38,406 nucleotides of DNA from Balneolaceae bacterium (GTDB lineage Bacteria > Bacteroidota > Rhodothermia > Balneolales > Balneolaceae): positions 1-38,406 of the forward strand of contig SKRC01000196.1 in assembly GCA_007118695.1 (NCBI GenBank), in the 5' to 3' direction. Under the pieces are notes generated by a model that ran no database searches, was not told the origin of the DNA, and was given only the letters and a program-made list of their open reading frames with translations. Each line of letters opens with the position of its first letter. Within the stretch, counting starts at the first letter, position 1. Shown piece after piece: positions 1-6,796 of this stretch. The position numbers and the translations under genes were made by a program.

Positions 1-274
1 CAAGTTTATTCATAATAGCAGTATTTGGAATGGAATCTATTCGGTTGTACCCTTTCAAGTCGCAAGAACTGCAGAGCCCGGGGATTATTGCAACCGGCCA
101 CGCCGGCACGCCGGGCTGTGATGATTCATCAATAACAATGGCAGACCTGATACGGCCTTTGGTTTGATATTAAACTATATTCCCAATGTTTGTGTTTACC
201 CATTATCAAATGAATATTCTCAGCAATAGTAAGACTTTGAATCTTTATAATCGACAGGAAATCCCGGAGATTAA
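1..274. other. Left-edge stretch without a convincing gene
   Basis: No gene can be supported here. A 45-codon ORF runs 30-167 on the plus strand, and an open frame without an early start codon runs off the left edge on the minus strand. Neither shows a recognisable motif or ribosome binding site. The stretch leads into the glyoxalase remnant and may itself be decayed sequence. Confidence 0.4.
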
Positions 275-520
275 ATAATAGCGGAAAGCATACAGGGGAT
301 TCATCATATTACGGCGGTTTCCGGTCTCCCACAGTAGAATTATGATTTTGATGTAAACAAACTCGGGTTGCGGTTTATCAAAAAGACGGTAAACTTCGAC
401 GGTCCGGGCTTTACCCACGACGAACCGCTAGAGAGCCTCGGGGAAGAGCTCACGCTCCCACCCTGGTATGCGAGGCACAGAGACCGGATCGAAGTATCCC
501 TACCCGGACTAAAAGAATGA
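275..520 (+). pseudogene. Glyoxalase-fold ring-cleaving dioxygenase (MhqO/LinE-like), internally deleted remnant
   Basis: Reading in frame from 281 gives a start typical of the VOC ring-cleaving dioxygenase family (GIHHITAVSG, then LGLRFIKKTVNFD). It then jumps without a frameshift into the C-terminal end of the same family (GPGFTHDEPLESLGEEL, then LPPWYARHRDRIE) and stops at 518-520. Family members are about 310 residues long, so roughly 230 central residues are missing. The junction lies at NFD/GPGFT. Two further lesions are visible: an in-frame amber stop (TAG 335-337) after GLPQ, and ATA (275-280) where an ATG would be expected just after a GGAG at 265-268. In Firmicutes the intact gene lies in mhq operons with the esterase MhqD, and here an MhqD-like esterase follows directly. 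The family assignment rests on recalled consensus motifs. Confidence 0.75.
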
Positions 521-566
521 ATATCCTGAATCTTTGGAATGATTTTCTGGTATGAATGATTTTTAA

Positions 567-592
567 ACTCAATACTCAATACTCAATACTCA
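567..592. repeat. Period-7 tandem repeat (ACTCAAT x3.7)
   Basis: Three full copies and one partial copy of ACTCAAT end only eight bases before the esterase ATG at 600. It is one member of a family of locus-specific heptamer repeats that recur beside many genes in this window (for example 27401-27428, 33283-33297, 34719-34807 and 36298-36318). Confidence 0.85.
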
Positions 593-599
593 AAAAAAA

Positions 600-1268
600 A
601 TGTTCCGCATCGATCCAAAAAACCCATTCAAAGGCCCTCATCAGGGCCTTGACCCGGCAACGGCCGGAGCAGATCCCGGGGAAGCCGAAGCAGCGATGAT
701 CCTGGTGCACGGCCGGGGAGCCTCCGCCCAGAGCATCCTCATGCTGGCCGATGAGCTCAATGAGCCGCAAGTTCATTATGTTGCCCCTCAAGCCTCACAA
801 TTTACCTGGTATCCGCAATCCTTCCTGGCGCCGACCGAGAGGAATCAGCCGGGGCTTAACTCCGGGCTTCAGACGATTCATGACCTGATTGAGGAGCTGG
901 CAGAAAGGGGCTTCAAACGAGAAAAAATCATCCTTACCGGATTCTCACAAGGGGCCTGCCTGGCCTCGGAATTTGCAGCCCGGCATCCGGCCCGGTACGG
1001 CGCCGTCGTTGCCCTGAGCGGCGGGTTGATCGGAGATGCCGTATCCGACGAAAACTACAGCGGATCGATGGAAGGTACACCGGTATTCCTCGGCTGCAGT
1101 GACATTGACCCGCACATCCCGGTAGAACGGGTTTATGATACCGAACGTGTATTCAGGAAACTGGAGGCTGAAGTCAGCAGAAAAATCTATCCCGGCATGG
1201 GGCACACGGTGAACGAGGAGGAATTGAATCACATGAAAAACCTGGTTCAAACCGTGCGATCGGGTTGA
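600..1268 (+). CDS. Alpha/beta-hydrolase carboxylesterase (phospholipase/carboxylesterase family, MhqD-like)
   Basis: This is a 222-residue soluble serine hydrolase, probably a carboxylesterase. The oxyanion segment HGRG is at about 37-40 and the nucleophile elbow GFSQG carries Ser116. An Asp in GCSDIDPHIP (about D170) and the His of GMGHTVN (about H202) complete the catalytic triad. The length fits the family. There is no signal peptide, so it is likely cytosolic. The ATG at 600 lies inside a poly-A run with no Shine-Dalgarno sequence; the reading frame before it is heptamer repeat, so no better start is available. The decayed dioxygenase gene just upstream is the usual partner of MhqD-type esterases in quinone and aromatic-electrophile stress operons. 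A role in handling such compounds is inferred from that context only. Confidence 0.85.
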   Translation: MFRIDPKNPFKGPHQGLDPATAGADPGEAEAAMILVHGRGASAQSILMLADELNEPQVHYVAPQASQFTWYPQSFLAPTERNQPGLNSGLQTIHDLIEELAERGFKREKIILTGFSQGACLASEFAARHPARYGAVVALSGGLIGDAVSDENYSGSMEGTPVFLGCSDIDPHIPVERVYDTERVFRKLEAEVSRKIYPGMGHTVNEEELNHMKNLVQTVRSG

Positions 1269-1276
1269 ACTTTACA

Positions 1277-1284
1277 TACATTTG
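1277..1284 (+). promoter_or_regulatory. Bacteroidota-type -7 element before the DUF1538/PII operon
   Basis: TACATTTG matches the Bacteroidota -7 consensus TAnnTTTG exactly and lies 37 bases upstream of the ATG at 1321. No good -33 TTTG is seen 19-21 bases upstream, so this is a candidate only. Confidence 0.35.
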
Positions 1285-1320
1285 GAGCTGAATTTCTGAC
1301 TAACACGACATTCATGCATC

Positions 1321-2019
1321 ATGCAAACAGTTAAAGAGACAATTTGGGAAGTCATTTATGCAGTGATGCCCATAACGGTTCTGGTAATATTGCTGCAATA
1401 TACACTGATATGGCTGCCGTTCGAATCACTTGTACAGTTTCTGATCGGGGTTGTTTTTGTCTCCGGCGGTTTGATTTTGTTTCTGCTTGGGGTGCATATT
1501 GGATTGCTGCCGGTCGGAGAGATGATCGGGTCCGCACTGCCCAAAACCGGTAAGGTTTGGCTGATCGTTATCTTCAGCTTTGTACTCGGTTTTGCCGTTA
1601 CCGTTGCCGAACCGGATGTTCATGTCCTCTCGCAATATGTGGATGAGGTATCCGGTGGCGAAATCGGGAAATGGCAGCTGATTATTCCTGTTGCCCTCGG
1701 TCTTGGTATTTTTGTAGCTCTGTCGATGATCAGAATTGTATACAGCATCTCCATCAAATGGATTTTACTGGGAGGCTATTCGCTGGTCATGATCCTGGCT
1801 TTCTCATCGTGGGTGCCCGACACTTTTATTCCGATCTCGTTTGATGCCGGCGGCGTAACCACGGGACCGATGGCTGTGCCTTTTATCCTGGCATTCGGAG
1901 TTGGTGTGGCCACGGTGTTAAGAACCGACGACAAGGCCGCCGACGGGTTCGGCCTGGTTGCCCTTGCCTCCATTGGCCCGCTGCTGGCCGTGTTAATCCT
2001 TGGAATGATTTTCGCATAG
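1321..2019 (+). CDS. DUF1538 family membrane protein, first copy
   Basis: This is a very hydrophobic 232-residue protein with about six or seven membrane segments, spread over residues 12-32, 38-60, 78-96, 118-140, 146-165, 185-200 and 212-231. Hallmarks shared with the next gene are GVHIGLLPVGEMIG (57-70), AEPDV (96-100) followed by the YVDEVSGG stretch, FDAGGVTTGPM (174-184) and DGFGLVAL (208-215). These match the uncharacterised DUF1538 family, whose molecular function I do not know. The conserved polar AEP and DAGGxxTGPM stretches within membrane segments look like a transport path. The next gene, a paralogue, starts 10 bases downstream. This suggests that the two form one heterodimeric membrane unit, as halves that are sometimes joined in one chain. 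Confidence 0.8.
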   Translation: MQTVKETIWEVIYAVMPITVLVILLQYTLIWLPFESLVQFLIGVVFVSGGLILFLLGVHIGLLPVGEMIGSALPKTGKVWLIVIFSFVLGFAVTVAEPDVHVLSQYVDEVSGGEIGKWQLIIPVALGLGIFVALSMIRIVYSISIKWILLGGYSLVMILAFSSWVPDTFIPISFDAGGVTTGPMAVPFILAFGVGVATVLRTDDKAADGFGLVALASIGPLLAVLILGMIFA

Positions 2020-2029
2020 AGCACAAACT

Positions 2030-2761
2030 ATGGATGTAAAAATATTTTATGGATTCGGAGATGTATTAGGCGAGGTGGCCATAGCCCTGATACCGCTGAT
2101 TCTGTTTTTTCTTTTTTTCCAGATCTGGATGCTGAAACTACCCTGGAAGAAAGTCAGAGATATCGTCGTCGGGCTGGTACTGGCCTTTATGGGACTGGCA
2201 TTATTCCTGCAGGGAGTCCATGTCGGGTTTCTTCCCGTTGGCCGTGAAATCGGAGATATAGTCGGGGACTGGGATCACCAATGGATTCTGATTCCTGTCG
2301 GTTTTCTGCTTGGTTTTGTAGCCACATTTGCCGAACCGGCCGTAAAAGTGCTTAATCATGAGGTGGACAAGGTATCGGGTGGTTACATACCCAAGAAATT
2401 GATGCTCTATACGTTATCCATAGGTGTGGCCATTTCCATTGCCCTGGCCATGGCCCGTATCATCTATGGAATACCCCTTTGGTATTTCATAGGGCCCGGC
2501 TATGCACTTGCATTGTTTTTAACCATTTTTTCAACAGAAACCTTTACGTCGATCGCATTCGATGCCGGAGGGGTTGCAACCGGCCCGATGACCGTTACAT
2601 TTATCCTGGCTATCGCCCTGGGTTTTGCCGAAACCCTTGAAGGACGGGACCCGCTGCTCGACGGGTTCGGCATGATTGCACTTGTGGCCCTGGCCCCTAT
2701 ATTAACCGTATTGACACTCGGGCTGCTTTACAAACTAAAAGAATCCCAAACCGATGATTGA
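2030..2761 (+). CDS. DUF1538 family membrane protein, second copy
   Basis: This is a 243-residue polytopic membrane protein paralogous to its upstream neighbour. GVHVGFLPVGREIG lies at about 62-75, AEPAV at 101-105, VDKVSGG at about 112-118, FDAGGVATGPM at 187-197 and DGFGMIAL at about 211-218. All of these line up with the first copy. The two copies are clearly divergent, so this is not a recent duplication. Its last eight bases overlap the PII-like gene, which implies translational coupling between the membrane protein and its presumed regulator. The most likely role is one half of an unidentified transporter or channel. The substrate cannot be read from the sequence. Confidence 0.8.
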   Translation: MDVKIFYGFGDVLGEVAIALIPLILFFLFFQIWMLKLPWKKVRDIVVGLVLAFMGLALFLQGVHVGFLPVGREIGDIVGDWDHQWILIPVGFLLGFVATFAEPAVKVLNHEVDKVSGGYIPKKLMLYTLSIGVAISIALAMARIIYGIPLWYFIGPGYALALFLTIFSTETFTSIAFDAGGVATGPMTVTFILAIALGFAETLEGRDPLLDGFGMIALVALAPILTVLTLGLLYKLKESQTDD

Positions 2762-3095
2762 AAAAGTAGGTGACCATTTCAAGCTAATTGTCATTATCGT
2801 GAAAAAAGATCTTTCACGGGAGGTGATAAAAAGTTGTATTGAGGCGGGTGCTGAAGGCGGAACGGTTCTTCATGGCAAGGGAACCGGCAGGCATGAAACC
2901 GGTTCGGTGCTCGGAATCAAAATTGAACCTGAAAAAGATGTAATTCTTTGCCTGGCCGCTGATGACATTGTAGATGATGTACTGAAACAGGTCACGGCTG
3001 CTGTAAAACTGGATGTGCCGGATACCGGTATTGCATTTGTCATCAACAGCAAGAGTGTTACCGGTATTGCGCACTTGCTGGAAAAAGATTTTTAA
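2754..3095 (+). CDS. PII-like signalling protein, first copy
   Basis: This 113-residue protein has the PII (GlnB/GlnK) fold pattern. An N-terminal strand (FKLIVIIV) leads to GAEGGTVLHGKGTG (about 32-45, equivalent to MTVTEVKGFG of GlnB). Then comes a strand after IEPEKD, a DDIVDDVLKQVTAA helix, and the B-loop-like segment DTGIAFVIN. Compared with GlnB, the T-loop is about six residues shorter and has no tyrosine at the uridylylated Tyr51 position, so UMP modification is unlikely. PII proteins are trimers that sense adenine nucleotides, often with 2-oxoglutarate, and commonly gate a membrane transporter. The overlap with a DUF1538 gene suggests that this is its partner here. Confidence 0.75.
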   Translation: MIEKVGDHFKLIVIIVKKDLSREVIKSCIEAGAEGGTVLHGKGTGRHETGSVLGIKIEPEKDVILCLAADDIVDDVLKQVTAAVKLDVPDTGIAFVINSKSVTGIAHLLEKDF

Positions 3096-3115
3096 CCGTT
3101 AACAACCAACCGATT

Positions 3116-3463
3116 ATGGAACATAAAATCGAATTCAGCCTGATTGTCAGCATCGTCAATAAAGGCCACTGTGGCACGGTGATGGATGCATCACGCCAAG
3201 CCGGTGCGGATGGAGGTACATTTATCAAGGGCCGCGGTTCCGGCATCCATGAAAAAGCAAAACTCTTTACCTTCACGATTGAACCGGAAAAGGATATTGT
3301 TCTGACGCTCGTTCCGAAGAAAATCGCAGATGATGTCCTGGAGGCCATCGTGACTGCCGCTGAACTGAATAAACCGGGAAAAGGAATCGCATTTATTCTG
3401 GATGTGGAAAAAACGGCCGGGATTAATCATCCGGTCGATCCCGAAAAAAAAGAACATGAATAA
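3116..3463 (+). CDS. PII-like signalling protein, second copy
   Basis: This 115-residue paralogue of the preceding gene has the same order of elements. GADGGTFIKGRGSG replaces the GKGTG stretch, IEPEKDIVLTL follows, and the B-loop-like segment is NKPGKGIAFILDV, which is closer to classical PII than in copy one. The T-loop is again short and lacks tyrosine. It begins 20 bases after copy one, and its end overlaps the DsbA-like gene by eight bases. Two PII copies beside two DUF1538 copies suggest a mixed trimer or one regulator per membrane subunit. That is inference; only the gene pairing is seen. Confidence 0.75.
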   Translation: MEHKIEFSLIVSIVNKGHCGTVMDASRQAGADGGTFIKGRGSGIHEKAKLFTFTIEPEKDIVLTLVPKKIADDVLEAIVTAAELNKPGKGIAFILDVEKTAGINHPVDPEKKEHE

Positions 3464-4106
3464 ACCCACCTTTGTTTACATTTACGACCCGCTTTGCGGA
3501 TGGTGTTTTGGGTTCATTCCGGTGCTCGAGCGGCTCCGAAAACGGTTTGAAGGCCGACTTGAATTTGAGATTGTCTGTGGGGGACTTGCTGTAGGCGACA
3601 ACGCCCAGCCGATTGGTGAAGGATACGCCTATATCCGGGATGCCTTGAAACAGACAGAGGAAGTAACCGGTGTAAGATTTGGGGAGAATTTCAAACTGCT
3701 GGCTGAAGAAGGCAGCTACCTGTACGATTCAATGCCTCCTTGCAAGGCCCAGATTGCGGTCAGGGAGCTCGCCCCGGCCGAAGCGATCGATTTTGGCACC
3801 GCCATGCAGAAAGCCCTGTTTTTGGATGGCAAAGACCTGAACCTGCCGGATACCTATAAAGAGATACTGGAAGATTTTGAACCGGATTATGATTCCTTTT
3901 CGGCTCGTTATGAAAGCAAAGAATTAATACAGAAGACCCGGGAGGAGTTCGAATGGTCCAGAAAGGCCGGGGCAACCGGTTTTCCGACGATACTGCTGCG
4001 TTTGGATCGGGAATACGGTATTGTGACGAAAGGATACAGGCCCTATGATGCCCTGGAATCGCACCTGCATCACCTGTTGAATAACATTGAAAAAATCAGA
4101 AACTGA
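3456..4106 (+). CDS. DsbA-family thioredoxin-fold oxidoreductase
   Basis: The 216-residue protein starts with a thioredoxin-fold strand and a CxxC active site (YIYDPLCGWCFGF, Cys at about 12 and 15). A long helical insertion follows, then the cis-Pro loop region (GATGFPTILL), the layout of DsbA/FrnE-type proteins. I chose the ATG at 3456 over an in-frame ATG at 3402. The first 18 residues from 3402 are read from inside the PII gene, and homologous starts lie just before the first strand. There is no signal peptide, so it is probably cytosolic. It is translationally coupled to the second PII gene. A functional link to the transporter module is possible but unproven. Confidence 0.8.
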   Translation: MNKPTFVYIYDPLCGWCFGFIPVLERLRKRFEGRLEFEIVCGGLAVGDNAQPIGEGYAYIRDALKQTEEVTGVRFGENFKLLAEEGSYLYDSMPPCKAQIAVRELAPAEAIDFGTAMQKALFLDGKDLNLPDTYKEILEDFEPDYDSFSARYESKELIQKTREEFEWSRKAGATGFPTILLRLDREYGIVTKGYRPYDALESHLHHLLNNIEKIRN

Positions 4107-4120
4107 ATTAAATAACCGTT

Positions 4121-4987
4121 TTGACTTTCAACAATTCCGTTGTCGTAATAGGGGCTACCGGTATGATTGGGGCACCGGTCACCAACCGCCTGGTGGATCA
4201 GGGGTGGCAGGTGACAGCTATTGTACGGGATATCGATAAAGCAAAAGTCAAACTGAATGCCGGTATCCAGCTTATAAAAGGGGATTTGAAGGATCCGGAC
4301 GGCTTGATTGAAGCTTTTGCCGGCAATGATGTCGTATACCTGAGCCTTAACACCGGCCCGTTTGAAAAAGATGCCGCCTTTAAAACGGAGATCGACGGCG
4401 TATACAATGTCATCGAGGCTGCAAAACAAACCGGCATCAAAAGAATCGGCTTCCTTTCGTCCATTATCAAGGATTACCAGGGAATTGACTGGTGGGTGTT
4501 TGATGTCAAACGGGAAGCGTGTCGCATCTTGCTCGACTCGGATCTGCCGGTAACCATTTTTTATCCGTCCAATTTTTTTGAAAATTTCCCCGGGTTGCAG
4601 ATGATGGGAAGCCGTGTAGTGCTTGTGGGTGAACAAAAGACAAAAAGCTGGTGGGTCGGCACCAAAGATTACGCCCGTCAATTGACTGCGGCCCTGCAGC
4701 AGACACACTCCGAGGACAGGGAATACCCCGTACAGGGACATGAACCCATGAATTTTGATGAAGCAGCCGAGGTATTTATCAGTCATTATTCCTACAAAAA
4801 ACTGAAAAAAACGAGGATTCCCATTGGCATGCTGGGAATTTTTAGAAAATTTTCAGTAAAAATTGACTATAATTACAGCATCGTTTATGCAATTAACCAT
4901 TATGACGAGCAGTTTCAATCGGAAAAAACCTGGCGGGATTTAGGGAATCCCCAACAGCGGCTGGCGGAATTTACCCGTTCTTTATAA
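4121..4987 (+). CDS. NmrA-like / atypical SDR NAD(P)-binding protein
   Basis: This 288-residue Rossmann-fold protein has the nucleotide motif GATGMIG at residues 11-17 right after the first strand, and AIVRD at the end of the second. This is the pattern of atypical SDRs (NmrA/NAD-dependent epimerase-like). The classical YxxxK catalytic pair is not evident, which is common in NmrA-like sensors and some reductases. The start is TTG at 4121; an in-frame stop at 4109-4111 excludes anything longer. It follows the DsbA-like gene by 14 bases and closes this gene run. The substrate is unknown. Confidence 0.75.
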   Translation: MTFNNSVVVIGATGMIGAPVTNRLVDQGWQVTAIVRDIDKAKVKLNAGIQLIKGDLKDPDGLIEAFAGNDVVYLSLNTGPFEKDAAFKTEIDGVYNVIEAAKQTGIKRIGFLSSIIKDYQGIDWWVFDVKREACRILLDSDLPVTIFYPSNFFENFPGLQMMGSRVVLVGEQKTKSWWVGTKDYARQLTAALQQTHSEDREYPVQGHEPMNFDEAAEVFISHYSYKKLKKTRIPIGMLGIFRKFSVKIDYNYSIVYAINHYDEQFQSEKTWRDLGNPQQRLAEFTRSL

Positions 4988-5111
4988 AACTCTAATCGGA
5001 AAAATATTAAGATCTGCTAACTACGAAGGATTCCTCTGTCTTGATTGGTATTATGTAATAAATATTATCTAATAAGGGCTAAAAAGGGATTGTTAAAGCC
5101 ATATGTATGAC

Positions 5112-5133
5112 GGATTCAAAATACTGTGAATCC
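5112..5133. promoter_or_regulatory. Small inverted repeat upstream of the receiver gene
   Basis: GGATTCA (5112-5118) pairs perfectly with TGAATCC (5127-5133), with an eight-base loop and no following T-tract. It lies in the 221-base gap before the receiver/HEAT/GT2 operon and could be an operator or a leader hairpin. Confidence 0.3.
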
Positions 5134-5208
5134 AAATCATAGCCGGCGATTCTTTCTATTTTACCCGGATGACGGTTCCATAATCGACTTTCTCATTAGT
5201 ACAACTTC

Positions 5209-5655
5209 ATGAAAAGCTATCAATTATCATTTAAAATCAATGAAGATGAAGCACCTGCACCCGATTCCAGCCGTATAGAGCTGGCTGGCCGGGACCCTTT
5301 AATTCTCATGATTGAGGATAATGAGATTCTTCTGGAGCTATTTAACTATAAATTCAAATCAATGCCGTATACATTTGCTACCAGCAACAACGGCTGGGAA
5401 GGCTTAAAAACCGCTAAAACCCTGCTGCCGGATGTCATATTGCTCGATTTAATGCTGCCCGGGTTGCCGGGTCTCAGTGTGCTGAAAAGTATCCGGGAGT
5501 CGGACCTCCCAAAACAGCCAAAAATTATTATCCTGTCATCCAAAAACCGGGAAAAAGATATCGAGGACGGCTTTAAGTTGGGGGCTGACGATTATATGAC
5601 CAAACCATTTTTGATGAAAGAGGTGTTGATTAGAGTACGCAGGTTATTGAATTAA
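5209..5655 (+). CDS. Stand-alone response regulator receiver domain protein
   Basis: The 148-residue protein has a roughly 28-residue polar N-terminal extension and then a complete receiver domain. The acidic pair is E36-D37, the phospho-acceptor is D80 (VILLDLMLPG), and the switch Ser is about 110 with the conserved Lys about 132 (TKPF). There is no DNA-binding or enzymatic output domain, so it must act by protein-protein contact. It is the first gene of a run with a HEAT-like membrane protein 16 bases downstream and a processive glycosyltransferase beyond that. The natural inference is that phosphorylation controls glycan synthesis. No cognate histidine kinase is adjacent. Confidence 0.85.
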   Translation: MKSYQLSFKINEDEAPAPDSSRIELAGRDPLILMIEDNEILLELFNYKFKSMPYTFATSNNGWEGLKTAKTLLPDVILLDLMLPGLPGLSVLKSIRESDLPKQPKIIILSSKNREKDIEDGFKLGADDYMTKPFLMKEVLIRVRRLLN

Positions 5656-5671
5656 CAGACCGGTCTGATCT

Positions 5672-6796
5672 ATGGTTTCACAAGCAATTGAATTACTATG
5701 GGCAGGAATCTATTTGCTTGGTGGAATCACCCTTCTTCTGCTGACAATTGCAGTTTTTACAAGGACAGTAAAAAAATGGTACAGGGAGCACAGGGAAAAT
5801 AAAAAAAAGGAGTACTCTACCATTCTGATAGGCTATCTGACGAGAAATATTACACTCGACAAGTTTGAAATATTTATCAAAAACCATCCCGACTCCATCA
5901 CTGCCCTGTTCAAAGTCAGCAATGATCTCCAGAAAAATTTAAAAGGCACCGATAAAAAACTGATTCAACGACTGCTGTCACTCGAACCCTTTACAAACTA
6001 CTATCTGAATCTGTTGGAGAGCGGGAAAGAACGCAAAATTATGGAGGCTCTCATCTTTTTGAGAGAGCTTGAAACGATGACCTCCGAACAGATCAGCCGG
6101 ATTCAAACCCTTCTTGGACACCGGGAAAGATACATCGTTCATGCGGCAGCTGTGGCTATCATGGCAAGCGAAGATGTCAAAGAACGGGCCTATGCATTGA
6201 AAGCACTTTGTCGGGATGAACAGATTACACGCCTGGCCCTGTATGAAGTGCTCTACCGGTTCCGCAAAAGAGACAGGGAACAGTGGCTGGAGGAGGGAAC
6301 AGAGCTGACCCTCATCATTACGGACCCGGCTATTCCATTGAATCACAGGGCATCCATTGCCATTGCCATGGGTGGCATGGGATATTACTACCATTCCCGT
6401 TACTTGCTGGACCTGCTGAAAAATATTCCGGTTGAAGAGAAGAATATCCCTTTCCTGGCTGCTCTGATTGAAGGCCTGGGCATGCTTCACTATCCGGAAG
6501 CGATCGTGGAAATTCAACGGTTATTGTTGCTTACAAATTCACTTTTAATTACCCGGGCTTCTATACGTGCACTGAGCCGGATTGACGGCAAGGATGGCCT
6601 TGAGATCCTTTTCCAGTTTTTAAGCCAAAAGTACGACCTCCAGATACAGGTTGAGACAGCCATTCAAATTATCAATGTCGATGTACTCTATTATGAATGG
6701 ATTTCGGACAAATTTTTCCCGGAAGATGCCAATCCCATTATCGTAGAACAGATCGTGGCCGAAATAGGAATGGATAATTTTGTTGCCGGGATATGA
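5672..6796 (+). CDS. Membrane-anchored HEAT-like repeat protein
   Basis: This 374-residue protein has one N-terminal transmembrane helix (about 10-30) and a basic stretch after it. The rest is a long helical domain of degenerate HEAT/Armadillo-type repeats from about residue 110 on. Segments such as HAAAVAIMASEDVKERAYAL, IALAMGG-type helix pairs and SIRALSRIDGKDGLEIL repeat every 30-40 residues. No catalytic motif is seen. The stop codon overlaps the ATG of the GT2 gene (ATGA, 6793-6796), so the two are translationally coupled. It is probably a cytosolic-facing scaffold that links the receiver protein to the glycosyltransferase. Confidence 0.75.
   Translation: MVSQAIELLWAGIYLLGGITLLLLTIAVFTRTVKKWYREHRENKKKEYSTILIGYLTRNITLDKFEIFIKNHPDSITALFKVSNDLQKNLKGTDKKLIQRLLSLEPFTNYYLNLLESGKERKIMEALIFLRELETMTSEQISRIQTLLGHRERYIVHAAAVAIMASEDVKERAYALKALCRDEQITRLALYEVLYRFRKRDREQWLEEGTELTLIITDPAIPLNHRASIAIAMGGMGYYYHSRYLLDLLKNIPVEEKNIPFLAALIEGLGMLHYPEAIVEIQRLLLLTNSLLITRASIRALSRIDGKDGLEILFQFLSQKYDLQIQVETAIQIINVDVLYYEWISDKFFPEDANPIIVEQIVAEIGMDNFVAGI

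Noticed and set aside
3402-3455. Longer N-terminus for the DsbA-like protein
   Set aside because: The added 18 residues are read from within the PII-like gene and do not resemble a signal peptide; the ATG at 3456 fits the fold.
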